Notes: a model not told the origin generated them from the letters alone. A stretch of DNA of 64,000 bases from Streptomyces sp. man185 (GCA_002551355.1 NTHE01000023.1:1-64000); one strand, 5' to 3'. Counted from the first letter of the stretch, positions 52,886-61,924 are shown. Program-made: numbers and translations.

Positions 52886-53917
52886 ATGGAAGACTCTCTG
52901 CCTATGGGTGAAACACAGGTGACAGCACAGGAAGGCCGGTCGACGGCCGGTTCTTCACCCATCGCGGCCGAGGCGGCCCCCGAGAGCGCCGCCGCGTCGT
53001 CCACCGCTTCCCCGGCCACTGCTTCCCCGGCCTCCGGGAAGACCGGTTGGCGGGCCCGGTTCCGCTCGCTGCGGACGCCCGGCCGCCCCCGGCTCTGGTT
53101 CGAGATCCTGCTCATCGCGGTCAGTTACTGGCTGTACTCGCTTGTGCGCAATGCGGTCCCGGAGCAGAAGGCGGCGGCGCTGAGCAACGCGGACTGGATC
53201 TGGTCGGCGGAGAAGTCCCTGGGCCTCGCCTTCGAGGAAACGGTCAATCACGCGGTCAATTCCGTGACATGGCTGATCGTGTCGATGAACTACTACTACG
53301 CGACGTTGCATTTCGTCGTGACCATCGGCGTCCTCATCTGGCTGTTCCGCCGCCACCCGGGCCGTTACGCGGCGACCCGGCTGGTCCTCTTCGCGACGAC
53401 GGGTGTGGCCCTGCTCGGCTACTACCTCTACCCCCTGGCGCCGCCCCGACTGATGAACGGGGCGAACTTCATCGACACGGTGCTCGTGCACGAGACGTGG
53501 GGCTCGATGGCGTCGGGCAACTTCAAGAACATGTCGAACCAGTACGCGGCGATGCCGTCGATGCACATCGGCTGGTCCCTCTGGTGCGGCCTGACGATCT
53601 TCGCCCTGGCCTCGGCGCCCTGGGCCCGCATCCTGGGTCTGCTCTACCCGACGCTCACCCTGGTCGTCATCGTGGCCACCGCCAACCACTTCTGGCTGGA
53701 CGCGGTGGGCGGCATGGCCTGCCTCGCGTTCGGTTACGCGGTCTCCCGCGTCTGGTACGGCTCGCTGCCGCACCGCTTGCCGAAGTGGGTGCCCGGGGCG
53801 AGGAAGGGCCGGCTGACCGGACTGCGCGCCGCCCGCCTGCCACGCCCGTCCTCGGAGCCGGAGCCGGAGGCGGGGTCGGAGCACGAGCCGGAGACGGCCG
53901 GGGCGCGTCGGGCGTAG
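52886..53917 (+). CDS. PAP2 superfamily membrane protein (inositolphosphotransferase-like)
   Basis: The protein has 343 residues. AGGAA lies 6 nt before the ATG at 52886; a second ATG at 52904 is possible. A ~70-residue Ala/Ser-rich cytoplasmic N-terminus is followed by about six membrane helices. The PAP2/Aur1-like motifs are LYPLAPPRLMNG, AAMPSMHIGWSLWCG (the S-x-H motif) and ATANHFWLDAVGGMACLAFG (the second catalytic His with D). These are lipid phosphatase or phosphotransferase signatures; the acidic Glu/Pro-rich tail is probably disordered. It lies 58 bp after malR but is functionally unrelated. Confidence 0.88.
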   Translation: MEDSLPMGETQVTAQEGRSTAGSSPIAAEAAPESAAASSTASPATASPASGKTGWRARFRSLRTPGRPRLWFEILLIAVSYWLYSLVRNAVPEQKAAALSNADWIWSAEKSLGLAFEETVNHAVNSVTWLIVSMNYYYATLHFVVTIGVLIWLFRRHPGRYAATRLVLFATTGVALLGYYLYPLAPPRLMNGANFIDTVLVHETWGSMASGNFKNMSNQYAAMPSMHIGWSLWCGLTIFALASAPWARILGLLYPTLTLVVIVATANHFWLDAVGGMACLAFGYAVSRVWYGSLPHRLPKWVPGARKGRLTGLRAARLPRPSSEPEPEAGSEHEPETAGARRA

Positions 53918-53923
53918 CGCCCG

Positions 53924-53974
53924 GCGGTCTCGCCCGGGTCGCACCGCAGCGCGGTCTCGCCCGGGTCGCACCGC
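53924..53974 (+). repeat. Exact 24-bp direct repeat
   Basis: A 24-bp sequence beginning GCGGTCTCGCCCGGG occurs at 53924-53947 and again at 53951-53974, a 27-bp period, immediately after the PAP2 gene. Confidence 0.8.
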
Positions 53975-54115
53975 GGCGGGCTTCAGGGTCGGCCGCGCCG
54001 CCCCTCCCGTCCTCGCCCAGCTGCCCGTAAGGCCACCCGCGGACTGTCCGTCGGCTTCTGGACCGCGAGCGTCCGGTCCGGAAAGCTGAACGTCCCTGTC
54101 ACCGAGGAGCCTCCC

Positions 54116-55036
54116 TTGCGCGAACGCGAGCACGCCAGGACGAACGATCCCGAGGCCTCACGTGCCGCGGCCCGCAGAGGCCCGGCCGGGTCCGGCACCC
54201 CGCCGCAACGACTCCTCGCCCTCCAGGGCGCCGTGGGCAACGCCGCCGTGGTCCAGATGCTGCGGGCCGGGCAGCCCGCCGGGCAGGACCGGCACCGGCA
54301 CAGCGAGGACTGCGGCCACCAGCCGGCCGCACAGCCCACCGTGCAGCGCGCGGGCAGCCCGCACACCACGCCCATGGACATCGACAAGCGGGACTTCTCC
54401 GACGCCGAGGAGCTGTCGGACGGCGGGACCGACTCCGAGGCGGCCGAGTACGACTACGGCACGTTCATGGGCGAGCGGGCGAACCACCCGCGAGAGACCA
54501 CGCCGACGCCGCAGGAGGCGGCGGGCTTCGGCGAGAGCACGTACGGCATCGACCCGGGCAAGGTGAAGTCGATGCGCGAGGACCGGAAGCAGGGGCGCGA
54601 CGTCCCGCCGCTGCGCTACCGCAAGGACAACGAGCTGCTGTACCGCTGGGACGGCAGGACGCCGGACCAGATCCTCGGCAAAGGATTCAAGCCCTGGAAC
54701 GAGAAGCTGCCCGTGAGCCTGCGGCACTACCAGAAGCTGCTGCAGAAGACCGGGTTCGTCAGCACCACCCGCTCCCCCGGCGGGTACGTGCCGGACTGGG
54801 CGCGACAGCCAGACGGCAGCGGCTACCGCTATGTGATCAACGCCCCCGGCGGCATCGACCTCGTGGACACGCTGGGCACCACGTCCTTCGTCCAGCAGCA
54901 GGAGGTCATCTTCTGGAAGGGCATCCAGCCCGGCCACATCCTGCGCGCGGAGCTGTGCGACAAGGACGGCAAGGTCATCAAGGTGATCCCCAGCACCGCC
55001 GAGGCCGACCCGGACGCCATGGACATCGACGGCTGA
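54116..55036 (+). CDS. Probable DNA-targeting mono-ADP-ribosyltransferase toxin (scabin/pierisin-like) with CIS-cargo-like N-terminus
   Basis: The 306-residue protein starts at TTG, set by GAGGAG 6 nt upstream. There is no signal peptide. Residues 32-50 (RLLALQGAVGNAAVVQMLR) and a later TVQRAG match the LQ-x-x-x-GN-x-AV-x-x-L...VQR motif that I associate with eCIS/DUF4157-type cargo. An acidic linker (88-140) follows. The C-terminal ~140 residues fit the R-S-E class ART fold: Arg177 in LLYRWDGR, S216-T-T in FVSTTRS, and Q261-x-E263 in FVQQQEVIFWKGI. The spacings (39 and 45 residues) are like those of scabin. Q-x-E is typical of guanine-modifying enzymes. No immunity gene is evident beside it. 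Confidence 0.75.
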   Translation: MREREHARTNDPEASRAAARRGPAGSGTPPQRLLALQGAVGNAAVVQMLRAGQPAGQDRHRHSEDCGHQPAAQPTVQRAGSPHTTPMDIDKRDFSDAEELSDGGTDSEAAEYDYGTFMGERANHPRETTPTPQEAAGFGESTYGIDPGKVKSMREDRKQGRDVPPLRYRKDNELLYRWDGRTPDQILGKGFKPWNEKLPVSLRHYQKLLQKTGFVSTTRSPGGYVPDWARQPDGSGYRYVINAPGGIDLVDTLGTTSFVQQQEVIFWKGIQPGHILRAELCDKDGKVIKVIPSTAEADPDAMDIDG

Positions 55037-55127
55037 GACCGCCCGCGCGCCATGGTTCCCTCAGCCGGGTGCGGACGGGCGCGTGCGGGGGCACTTCACT
55101 CCTGGCCGGCCCGCCGGTCCTTCCCGG

Positions 55128-58124
55128 CTAGGCCGCCGCCCCGTAGAACCGCTCCTCCACCACCGCCCGAGCCCTGCGCGTGATCCGCCGGTAGTCGTCC
55201 AGCATGTCCCCGACATGCCCCGGCTCGTACCCCAGATACCGTCCCACCGCCGCCAGCTCCCGCGGATCGGACGGGAACGTGTCGCCCGGCCGCCCCCGCA
55301 CCAGCATCACCGCGTTGCGCACCCGCGCCGCCAGCACCCACGCCTCGTCCAGCGTCTGCGCGTCCTCCGCCGGGATCAGCTCCGCCGCGCACGCGGCGGC
55401 CAGCGCCTCGCGCGTACGCGTCGTGCGCAGGCCCGGCTCCGCCCACCCGTGCTGCATCTGCATCAGCTGCACGGTCCACTCGACGTCGCTCAGCCCGCCC
55501 CGCCCCAGCTTCGCGTGGAGCGTGGGGTCCGCGCCACGCGGAATCCGTTCGGACTCCATCCGGGCCTTGAGCCGGCGGATCTCGCGTACGGCGTCCTCGC
55601 CGAGCCCTTCCATCGGATACCGCAACGGATCGACCAGCTCGACGAAGTCGCGCCCCAACTCCTCGTCACCCGCCATGTGTTCGGCCCGCAGCAGGGCCTG
55701 GCTCTCCCAGACCAGTGCCCAGCGCCGGTAGTAGGCCTCGTACGACTTGAGCGTGCGCACCATCGGCCCGGTCTTGCCCTCGGGGCGCAGATCGGCGTCG
55801 ATCAGCAACGGCGGGTCGGCGGTCGGCAGTTGGAGCAGTCGTCGCATCTCGGAGACGACCGCGTTGGCCGCCCTCCCCGCCTCCTCGTCGCTCACGCCCT
55901 CGCGCGGCCGGTGGACGAAGAGGACGTCGGCGTCGGAGCCGTAACTCAGCTCGTGCCCGCCGAAGCGACCCATACCGATCACGGCGAACCGGGTCGGCAG
56001 GGTGTCGCCCCACCGCTCGCGGACGGCGGCCCGCAGCGCGCCCGCGATCGTGGCGGCGTTGAGGTCGGTGACGGCCGAGCCGACCCGGTCGACGAGGGCC
56101 CCGTGATCCTGCTCGGCGGGGCTGTCCTCGGTGCCGTACGAGCCGATGAGGTCGGCGGCCGTCGTGCGGAACAGCTCCCGGCGGCGCACCCCGCGCACCA
56201 CCGCGACGGCCGACTCCGCGTCCCCGGCCCGCCCCACCGCGGCCAGCACCTCCTGCTCCAGGTGTCCCCGGCTGCGGGGCGTGAGCCCTTCCGGGTCGCC
56301 GAGGATCGCCACCGCCTCCGGGGCCCGCATCAGCAGGTCCGGGGCGAGGCGGCCGGCGGACAGGACCCGGGCGAGGTTCTCCGCGGCGGCGCCTTCGTCG
56401 CGCAGGAGCCGCAGATACCACGGGGTCTTTCCGAGCGCGTCGGACACCTTGCGGAAGCCGAGGAGTCCGGCGTCCGGGTCGGCGGAGTCCGCGAACCAGC
56501 CGAGCAGCACCGGCAGCAGGGTGCGCTGGATGGCGGCCTTGCGGGTCACCCCGGAGGAGAGGGCCTCCAGGTGCCGCAGGGCGGCGGACGGGTCGGCGTA
56601 CCCGAGGGCCTCCAGGCGGATCGCGGCGGCCTTCGCGCTGAGCCGGGACTCGCCGGGGGCCAGCTGCGCGACGGCGTCCAGGAGCGGCCGGTAGAAGATC
56701 TTCTCGTGCAGCCGCCGTACGACGGAGGCGTGCCGTCGCCAGGCCTTGTTCAGCTCGGCCACCGGATCGGTGCGCATCCCGAGCGACCGGCCGAGCCGCC
56801 GCAGGTCCGCCTCGCCCTCGGGGACCAGGTGGGTGCGGCGGAGGCGGTAGAGCTGGATGCGGTGCTCCATGGCGCGCAGGAAGCGGTACGCCTCGTCGAG
56901 CTGGGCGGCGTCCGCGCGTCCCACGTACCCCCCCTCGGCGAGCGCCCGCAGCGCCTCCAGGGTGGAGCCGCTGTGCAGCGAGGCGTCACTGCGCCCGTGC
57001 ACCAACTGAAGGAGCTGGACGGCGAATTCGACGTCCCGCAGGCCGCCGGGGCCGAGCTTCAGCTCCCGTTCGATGCGGTCGGCGGGGATGTTGTCGACGA
57101 CCCGGCGGCGCATCTTCTGCACGTCGGGGACGAAGTTCTCCCTGTCGGCGGCCCCCCAGACGAGCGGCGACACGGCATCGACGTACTCCGCGCCCAGTTC
57201 CGGGTCGCCGGCCACCGCGCGGGCCTTCAACAGGGCCTGGAACTCCCAGGTCTTGGCCCAGCGCTGGTAGTAGGCGAGGTGGGAGCTGAGGGTGCGGACC
57301 AGCGGCCCGTTGCGGCCCTCGGGGCGGAGGTTGGCGTCGACCTCCCAGATGGTGCCCTCGACGGTGGTCTCGGAGCAGATCCGCATCATGTGGGCGGCCA
57401 GCCGGGTGGCGGCCTGCATGGCCTTGGTCTCGTCGACCCCGTCGCGCGCCTCCCCGACGAAGATCACGTCGACGTCGGAGACGTAGTTCAGCTCCCGCCC
57501 GCCGCACTTGCCCATCGCGACGACGGCGAGCCGGCACTGAGCGGCGTCCTCGGGGGCCGCCGTGCGGGCGATGGCGAGAGCGGCGCGGAGGGTGGCGGTG
57601 GCGAGGTCGGCCAGCTCGGCGGCGGTCTGGGCGAGGCCGGTCGTCCCGCACACGTCACGGGCGGCGAGGGTGAGCAGGCACCGGCGGTAGGCGACCCGCA
57701 GCGAGTCCGGGTCGACGGCGTCGGCGAGCCCGCGCTCGAACTCGGCGACGCCGGGGTGCAGGTCGATCGCCTCGTACGTGACGAGCGCCCGCCAGTCGCG
57801 CGGGTGCCGGGCCAGATGGTCGCCGAGCGCCTCCGACGCGCCGAGGACCCCGAGGAGCCGGTCGCGCAGGGGCTTGGCGGTGACGAGGGTGTCGAGCAGC
57901 ACCTGCCGCTCGCTCTCCTCCCCCGCCTCCACGATCCGGACCAGCCCGCGCAGGGCCAGATCCGGGTCGGCGGTTGCCCCGAGCGCCTCCAGGAGAACCG
58001 GATCCGACCGTACGGAGGCCAGCGCGTCCAGTTCGAGGAGCTGCTCGGCGGCGGACGGGTCGGTGAATCCGTGCCGCAGCAGCCTGGTGAACGTACTGCT
58101 TCTGCGCCCCGGCGCGGTCGTCAT
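55128..58124 (-). CDS. glnE: Bifunctional glutamine synthetase adenylyltransferase/deadenylase GlnE
   Basis: The protein has 998 residues, with its ATG after AGGAGAG. Two nucleotidyltransferase domains are visible. The N-terminal deadenylase has VVAMGKCGGRELNYVSDVDV followed by WEVDANLRPEGRNGPLV. The C-terminal adenylylase has VIGMGRFGGHELSYGSDADV followed by LIDADLRPEGKTGPMV. GlnD-like helical domains (LKLGPGGLRDVEFAVQLLQL; AKLGRGGLSDVEWTVQLMQ) follow each. It attaches AMP to Tyr397 of GlnA when nitrogen is in excess and removes it under limitation. GlnII lacks this control. Confidence 0.97.
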   Translation of the reverse strand: MTTAPGRRSSTFTRLLRHGFTDPSAAEQLLELDALASVRSDPVLLEALGATADPDLALRGLVRIVEAGEESERQVLLDTLVTAKPLRDRLLGVLGASEALGDHLARHPRDWRALVTYEAIDLHPGVAEFERGLADAVDPDSLRVAYRRCLLTLAARDVCGTTGLAQTAAELADLATATLRAALAIARTAAPEDAAQCRLAVVAMGKCGGRELNYVSDVDVIFVGEARDGVDETKAMQAATRLAAHMMRICSETTVEGTIWEVDANLRPEGRNGPLVRTLSSHLAYYQRWAKTWEFQALLKARAVAGDPELGAEYVDAVSPLVWGAADRENFVPDVQKMRRRVVDNIPADRIERELKLGPGGLRDVEFAVQLLQLVHGRSDASLHSGSTLEALRALAEGGYVGRADAAQLDEAYRFLRAMEHRIQLYRLRRTHLVPEGEADLRRLGRSLGMRTDPVAELNKAWRRHASVVRRLHEKIFYRPLLDAVAQLAPGESRLSAKAAAIRLEALGYADPSAALRHLEALSSGVTRKAAIQRTLLPVLLGWFADSADPDAGLLGFRKVSDALGKTPWYLRLLRDEGAAAENLARVLSAGRLAPDLLMRAPEAVAILGDPEGLTPRSRGHLEQEVLAAVGRAGDAESAVAVVRGVRRRELFRTTAADLIGSYGTEDSPAEQDHGALVDRVGSAVTDLNAATIAGALRAAVRERWGDTLPTRFAVIGMGRFGGHELSYGSDADVLFVHRPREGVSDEEAGRAANAVVSEMRRLLQLPTADPPLLIDADLRPEGKTGPMVRTLKSYEAYYRRWALVWESQALLRAEHMAGDEELGRDFVELVDPLRYPMEGLGEDAVREIRRLKARMESERIPRGADPTLHAKLGRGGLSDVEWTVQLMQMQHGWAEPGLRTTRTREALAAACAAELIPAEDAQTLDEAWVLAARVRNAVMLVRGRPGDTFPSDPRELAAVGRYLGYEPGHVGDMLDDYRRITRRARAVVEERFYGAAA

Positions 58125-58209
58125 CCCGTGCTCTCCTGCCAGCCGAACCGAATTGCGTACGTTGCCTCGCCACGGCGCGGCCACGTCGCCGCGTCACAGC
58201 TCTTCGAGC

Positions 58210-59127
58210 CTAGTCCTGTACCGGGCCATCCGCGGCGGCGGCGGTCGCGGTCGCGGTCGCGACGACGGTTTCGCCCGTCCCGGCGGCAGCGGCCTTCGCC
58301 GTCCCGGCGGAGGCCTTCGCGGTCCCGACGAGGACGGTGGCGTACAGCTCCTCGGAGACCAGGACCCGGGGGCTCAGCCCGGCGGCGCGCAGGACCTCGA
58401 CCGCCGTGTCCCGCTGGCGCTCGCTCGCCTCCACGAGCAGGCTGCCGCCGGGCGCGAGCCACCGCGGCGCTTCGGCGGCGACGCGGCGCATGACGTCGAG
58501 CCCGTCCCCACCGCCGTCCAGGGCGACGCGCGGTTCGTGAATGCGGGCCTCCGCGGGCAGCAGCTCGACATCCTCGGTGGGGACGTAGGGGACGTTGGCC
58601 AGCAGTACGTCGACCCGGCCGCGCAGGCCGACGGGAAGGGGACCGAAGAGGTCGCCCTCGTAGACCTGCCCCAGTTCGCCGACGTTGCGCCGGGCGCAGC
58701 GCACGGCGGCGGGTTCGACGTCGCAGGCGTGCAGTTCGGCGGCCTCCGTCGCGGCGGCGAGGGCGACGCCGAGCGCGCCGGAACCGCAGCAGAGGTCGAC
58801 GACGACGGCCCGGCGGGGCGCGAGGGCGGCGGCCTGCGCCACCAGGAACTCCGTACGGCGGCGGGGCACGAAGACCCCGGTGTCCACGGCGAAACGGCGA
58901 CCGTGGAAATCCGCCCAGCCCAGGACGTGTTCGAGCGGCAGCCCGGCGGCGCGGCGCCCGATGAGGAAGGACAGCTCGCCGGGGGACGCGGCGGCCTGGT
59001 GGAGGAGGCGGGCCTCGTCCTCGGCGAAGACGCAGCCGGCGCGGCGGAGGGCGACGACGGTGTCGGCGAAGGCAGAGGAAGCGGGAGGGGGAGGGGGAGA
59101 GTCGGAACGAGAGGAGTGAACGGGCAT
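58210..59127 (-). CDS. PrmC/HemK-like protein-glutamine methyltransferase
   Basis: The protein has 305 residues. An N-terminal helical substrate domain (FADTVVALRRAGCVFAEDEA) leads to a SAM-binding core: VVVDLCCGSGALGVALAAA, the acidic CDVEPAAVRCARRN, and the catalytic loop VLLANVPYVPTEDVELLP, where N-V-P-Y stands for the usual N-P-P-Y. VPRRRTEFLV and PLEHVLGWADFHG are typical of HemK relatives. The last ~40 residues are a low-complexity Ala/Thr repeat (GTAKASAGTAKAAAAGTGE). Most likely it modifies a Gln in a release factor-like protein; a paralogue of the essential prmC is expected elsewhere. Confidence 0.85.
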   Translation of the reverse strand: MPVHSSRSDSPPPPPASSAFADTVVALRRAGCVFAEDEARLLHQAAASPGELSFLIGRRAAGLPLEHVLGWADFHGRRFAVDTGVFVPRRRTEFLVAQAAALAPRRAVVVDLCCGSGALGVALAAATEAAELHACDVEPAAVRCARRNVGELGQVYEGDLFGPLPVGLRGRVDVLLANVPYVPTEDVELLPAEARIHEPRVALDGGGDGLDVMRRVAAEAPRWLAPGGSLLVEASERQRDTAVEVLRAAGLSPRVLVSEELYATVLVGTAKASAGTAKAAAAGTGETVVATATATAAAADGPVQD

Positions 59128-59333
59128 ACGAGCGAAGCCTTTCGGGAAATCCGATGGGCGCTCGGTGATCGTCCTAGTCCGTCCGGTCGGCTGCTGTTGC
59201 TGCTGCCGTCACTGCTGCCGGTCGTACGACGCGATCGCGCGGGGTGAGCACCCAGCCTGATCCAGCGGTAATGGGTCCCACCTCCTCGGTCGATCTCGTC
59301 GGCCCCCGTGGCGTACGGGGGTCGTAACAGTAC

Positions 59334-59378
59334 AACAGCCCGCTTCCACGCCCGGGCTGGGCGCGGAGGCGGGCTGTT
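59334..59378 (-). terminator. Terminator of the MFS gene
   Basis: AACAGCCCGCTTCC (59334-59347) pairs with GGAGGCGGGCTGTT (59365-59378), one G:U, 14 bp. It lies 21 nt after the MFS stop. The remaining 200 bp up to the PrmC-like start hold no gene I can recognise. Confidence 0.7.
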
Positions 59379-59398
59379 CGGTCCGCAGGCCGCTCGGG

Positions 59399-60955
59399 CT
59401 ACAGATCCACGCTGTCCCGCAGCTTGGTGGGCGTCAGGAACAGCGAGGCGATCACTCCGATCACGGCGATGCCGGCCGAGATGAGGAAGATGTGGCCGGT
59501 GGCGTCCCCGTACGCGGCCCGGACGACGCCCTGGACCTGGGGCGGCATGGCGGCGACGTTGAGGGTGGAGCCGCTGGAACCGGACACGGCCGGGTCGATA
59601 CCGAGCTTCGTCAGCCCGTCGGTGATCTTCGCGGACACCTGGTGGGCGAGGACCGCGCCGAGGACGGAGACGCCCATGGTGCCGCCGAGGGAGCGGAAGA
59701 AGGTGATGGCCCCGCTGGCCGCGCCGATCTCGCTGAGCGGGACGGTGTTCTGGAGGACGAGCACCAGATTCTGCATCGACATGCCGACCCCGACGCCCAC
59801 ACCGAGCATCCCCAGCGACACCATCACGAGCGAGGTCTCGTGATCGACGAAGGACAGGCCGAGGAAGCCGAGGGCGAGGACGACCGCACCGGTGACGATG
59901 AACGGCTTGACCTTGCCGGTCCTGGACACGAGGCGGCCGGCGACGGTGGAGGAGACGAGGACTCCCGCCATCAGCGGGATGGTGAGGAGCCCCGCCTCGG
60001 TCGGCGAGTACCCGCGGCCGATCTGGAAGTACTGGCCGAGGAAGACCGCGCCGCCGAACATGGCCATGCCGACGGCGAGGCTGGCGACGATCGCGAGGGC
60101 GGGGTCGCGGCGGCGGACGACGTGGAGGGGAACGACGGGCTCCTTGACCCGGGCCTCGACGAGAACGGCTGCCCCCAGGACGATCACGCTCCCGCCGACC
60201 ATGAGGCCGGACTGCCAGGAGATCCAGTCGAAGTCGTCGCCGACGAAGGTGACCCAGAGGAGCAGCAGGCTGATCCCGGCGGCGATCAGCGAGGCGCCGA
60301 GGTAGTCGACCTTGGTGTCGGGCCGGCGGACCTCGGCGAGGTGCAGGGTGCGGGCGAGCATCACCGAGGCGAGGAGCGTGAAGGGCACGGCGATGAAGAA
60401 GCACCAGCGCCAGCCGAGCCAGGAAGAGTCGGTGATGAACCCGCCGAGCAGCGGCCCGCCGACGGTGGCGACGGCCATGACGCCGCCGAGGTAACCGTTG
60501 TAGCGGCCGCGCTCCCTCGGGCTGATCATCGCGGCGATGATCACCTGCACGAGCACCTGGAGCGCGCCCATGCCGAGTCCCTGCACGGCGCGGAAGGCGA
60601 TCAGCTGCTCGGTGGACTGGGCGAACCCGCAGGCGACCGACGAGACGACGAAGAGCCCGATGGCTATCTGGAGCAGCAGCTTCTTGCTGAACAGGTCGGC
60701 GAGCTTGCCCCAGATCGGGGTGGAGGCCGTGGAGGCGAGCAGGGTCGAGGTGACGACCCAGGTGTACTGCGACTGCGTGCCGTCGAGGGACCCGATGATC
60801 TGCGGGAGCGCGACCGAGACCACGGTGCTGCTGATCATCGCCACGAACAGGACGATGAGCAGCCCGCTCAGGGCACGCAGGACGTGACGGTGGTCCATGG
60901 GTGCGGCGGCGGGGGCCCCGGCCGGGGCGGCGGCGGTGTCTGCTGCTGCGCTCAC
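59399..60955 (-). CDS. DHA2-family MFS drug exporter
   Basis: The protein has 518 residues from the GTG at 60953-60955, which GGAGG places 6 nt upstream; a longer frame lacks this site. About 14 membrane helices fit the DHA2 (EmrB/QacA) subgroup. Signatures: LDGTQSQYTWVVTSTLLASTASTPIWGKLADLFSKK (motif A), GLGMGALQVLVQVIIA, and GGVMAVATVGGPLLGGFITD (motif C, antiporter). It probably exports a toxic compound in exchange for protons. The divergent TetR gene and operator-like repeats in the 157 bp between indicate local control. Confidence 0.93.
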   Translation of the reverse strand: MSAAADTAAAPAGAPAAAPMDHRHVLRALSGLLIVLFVAMISSTVVSVALPQIIGSLDGTQSQYTWVVTSTLLASTASTPIWGKLADLFSKKLLLQIAIGLFVVSSVACGFAQSTEQLIAFRAVQGLGMGALQVLVQVIIAAMISPRERGRYNGYLGGVMAVATVGGPLLGGFITDSSWLGWRWCFFIAVPFTLLASVMLARTLHLAEVRRPDTKVDYLGASLIAAGISLLLLWVTFVGDDFDWISWQSGLMVGGSVIVLGAAVLVEARVKEPVVPLHVVRRRDPALAIVASLAVGMAMFGGAVFLGQYFQIGRGYSPTEAGLLTIPLMAGVLVSSTVAGRLVSRTGKVKPFIVTGAVVLALGFLGLSFVDHETSLVMVSLGMLGVGVGVGMSMQNLVLVLQNTVPLSEIGAASGAITFFRSLGGTMGVSVLGAVLAHQVSAKITDGLTKLGIDPAVSGSSGSTLNVAAMPPQVQGVVRAAYGDATGHIFLISAGIAVIGVIASLFLTPTKLRDSVDL

Positions 60956-61056
60956 GCGCAACCTCCGGAAAGTTCGTACGAGAGGCCCGTACGAGGCGTC
61001 GGCGCCGGGCATCCGTGCGCGGCCCCGTACAGGGAGAAGACTTCACCATACATGCA

Positions 61057-61083
61057 CACTGCGCAATTTTGCCCACTGCGCAA
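61057..61083. promoter_or_regulatory. Probable TetR operator between exporter and repressor
   Basis: CACTGCGCAA occurs twice as a direct repeat (61057-61066 and 61074-61083) with a 17-bp period, and TTTTGCCC lies between them. The repeats sit upstream of the TetR -10 element and in the MFS promoter region. Confidence 0.5.
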
Positions 61084-61112
61084 GAATCTCGGACCCGGGG
61101 GATAATGCCCCC

Positions 61113-61712
61113 ATGGACAGCAGCACCGCGGGACCGGGACTCCGGGAACGCAAGAAGGAAGCCACCCGACAGGCCGTGCACGAGGCGACCCTGCGCCTCA
61201 CGGTGGAGCACGGCTTCGACCACGTGACGGTCGAGGCGGTGGCGGACGCGGCCGGGATCTCCCGCAGAACGTTCTCCAACTACTTCACCAACAAGGAGGA
61301 CGCCCTCCTCTACGGCGAGGAGCAGCAGATCAGGGCCCTGGTCCGCACGGTGCGGGACCGCCCCACCGAAGAACCCGCCTGGCCGGCGCTGCGCGCCGCG
61401 GTGGCCCAGTTCGCGGACCGGGTGGCGCCCCCGGAGCGCGAGTGGGCGGTGCGCACCCGCCTGGCGATGCGCCACCCCTCGCTGCTGGCACGCCAGTTGG
61501 CCAACCACGCGACCCTGGAACGCGACCTGGCCGAAGCGGTCGCCGCCCGCCCGGGCCCGCCCTCGGCCCCGGTCCGCCCGATCGTCCTGGCGGCGGGCTT
61601 CCTCGCCTCGCTCCGGATCGCGATGCGCATGTGGATCGAGGAGGACCTGGCCCGGGAACCGGCGGCGGTGATCGACGAGATCCTGGACGAGATGGGGCGG
61701 GGGTTCGTGTGA
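61113..61712 (+). CDS. TetR family repressor of the MFS exporter
   Basis: The protein has 199 residues. The HTH is typical: RQAVHEATLRLTVEHGFDHV, VEAVADAAGISRRTFSNYFTNKEDALLYG. The C-terminal domain ends LASLRIAMRMWIEEDLAREP. A GATAAT -10 element at 61101-61106 lies 6 nt before the ATG with no ribosome site, so translation is probably leaderless. It is divergent from the DHA2 exporter gene and is most simply its substrate-responsive repressor. Confidence 0.93.
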   Translation: MDSSTAGPGLRERKKEATRQAVHEATLRLTVEHGFDHVTVEAVADAAGISRRTFSNYFTNKEDALLYGEEQQIRALVRTVRDRPTEEPAWPALRAAVAQFADRVAPPEREWAVRTRLAMRHPSLLARQLANHATLERDLAEAVAARPGPPSAPVRPIVLAAGFLASLRIAMRMWIEEDLAREPAAVIDEILDEMGRGFV

Positions 61713-61924
61713 GCGGGGGGCAGGCCGGGTCAGGCCCCGGGGGGACGGAGACAGACAGGACCCCGGGGGGCGGGTGAGGGCGGGACCTCCGCCTTCCCCC
61801 GCACTCATCAGCGATTCACCGGCGCCGTTGCTCACCGGCTCGCCGGTCATCGCGCCCCGATCCGCCGACAGCGGGATGACGAAGAGTCAGGCCCGCCCGT
61901 GAACCCGCTCCCTTGGCGCCCGAC
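61713..61924. other. Intergenic region without recognisable gene
   Basis: These 212 bp separate the convergent TetR and GntR genes. GC-rich imperfect inverted repeats such as GGCCCCGGGG (about 61753) and CACCGGCGCC are present, but no clean terminator or coding frame. Confidence 0.4.

Noticed and set aside
59128..59333. Stretch resembling a T-box or other leader RNA (GGTCCCACCTCCTCGG region)
   Set aside because: No specifier loop, no full T-box bulge and no aminoacyl-tRNA gene downstream on either strand.
59492..61105. 537-codon plus-strand frame opposite the MFS gene
   Set aside because: Acidic, repetitive composition with no motif; the minus strand has the clear 14-helix exporter.
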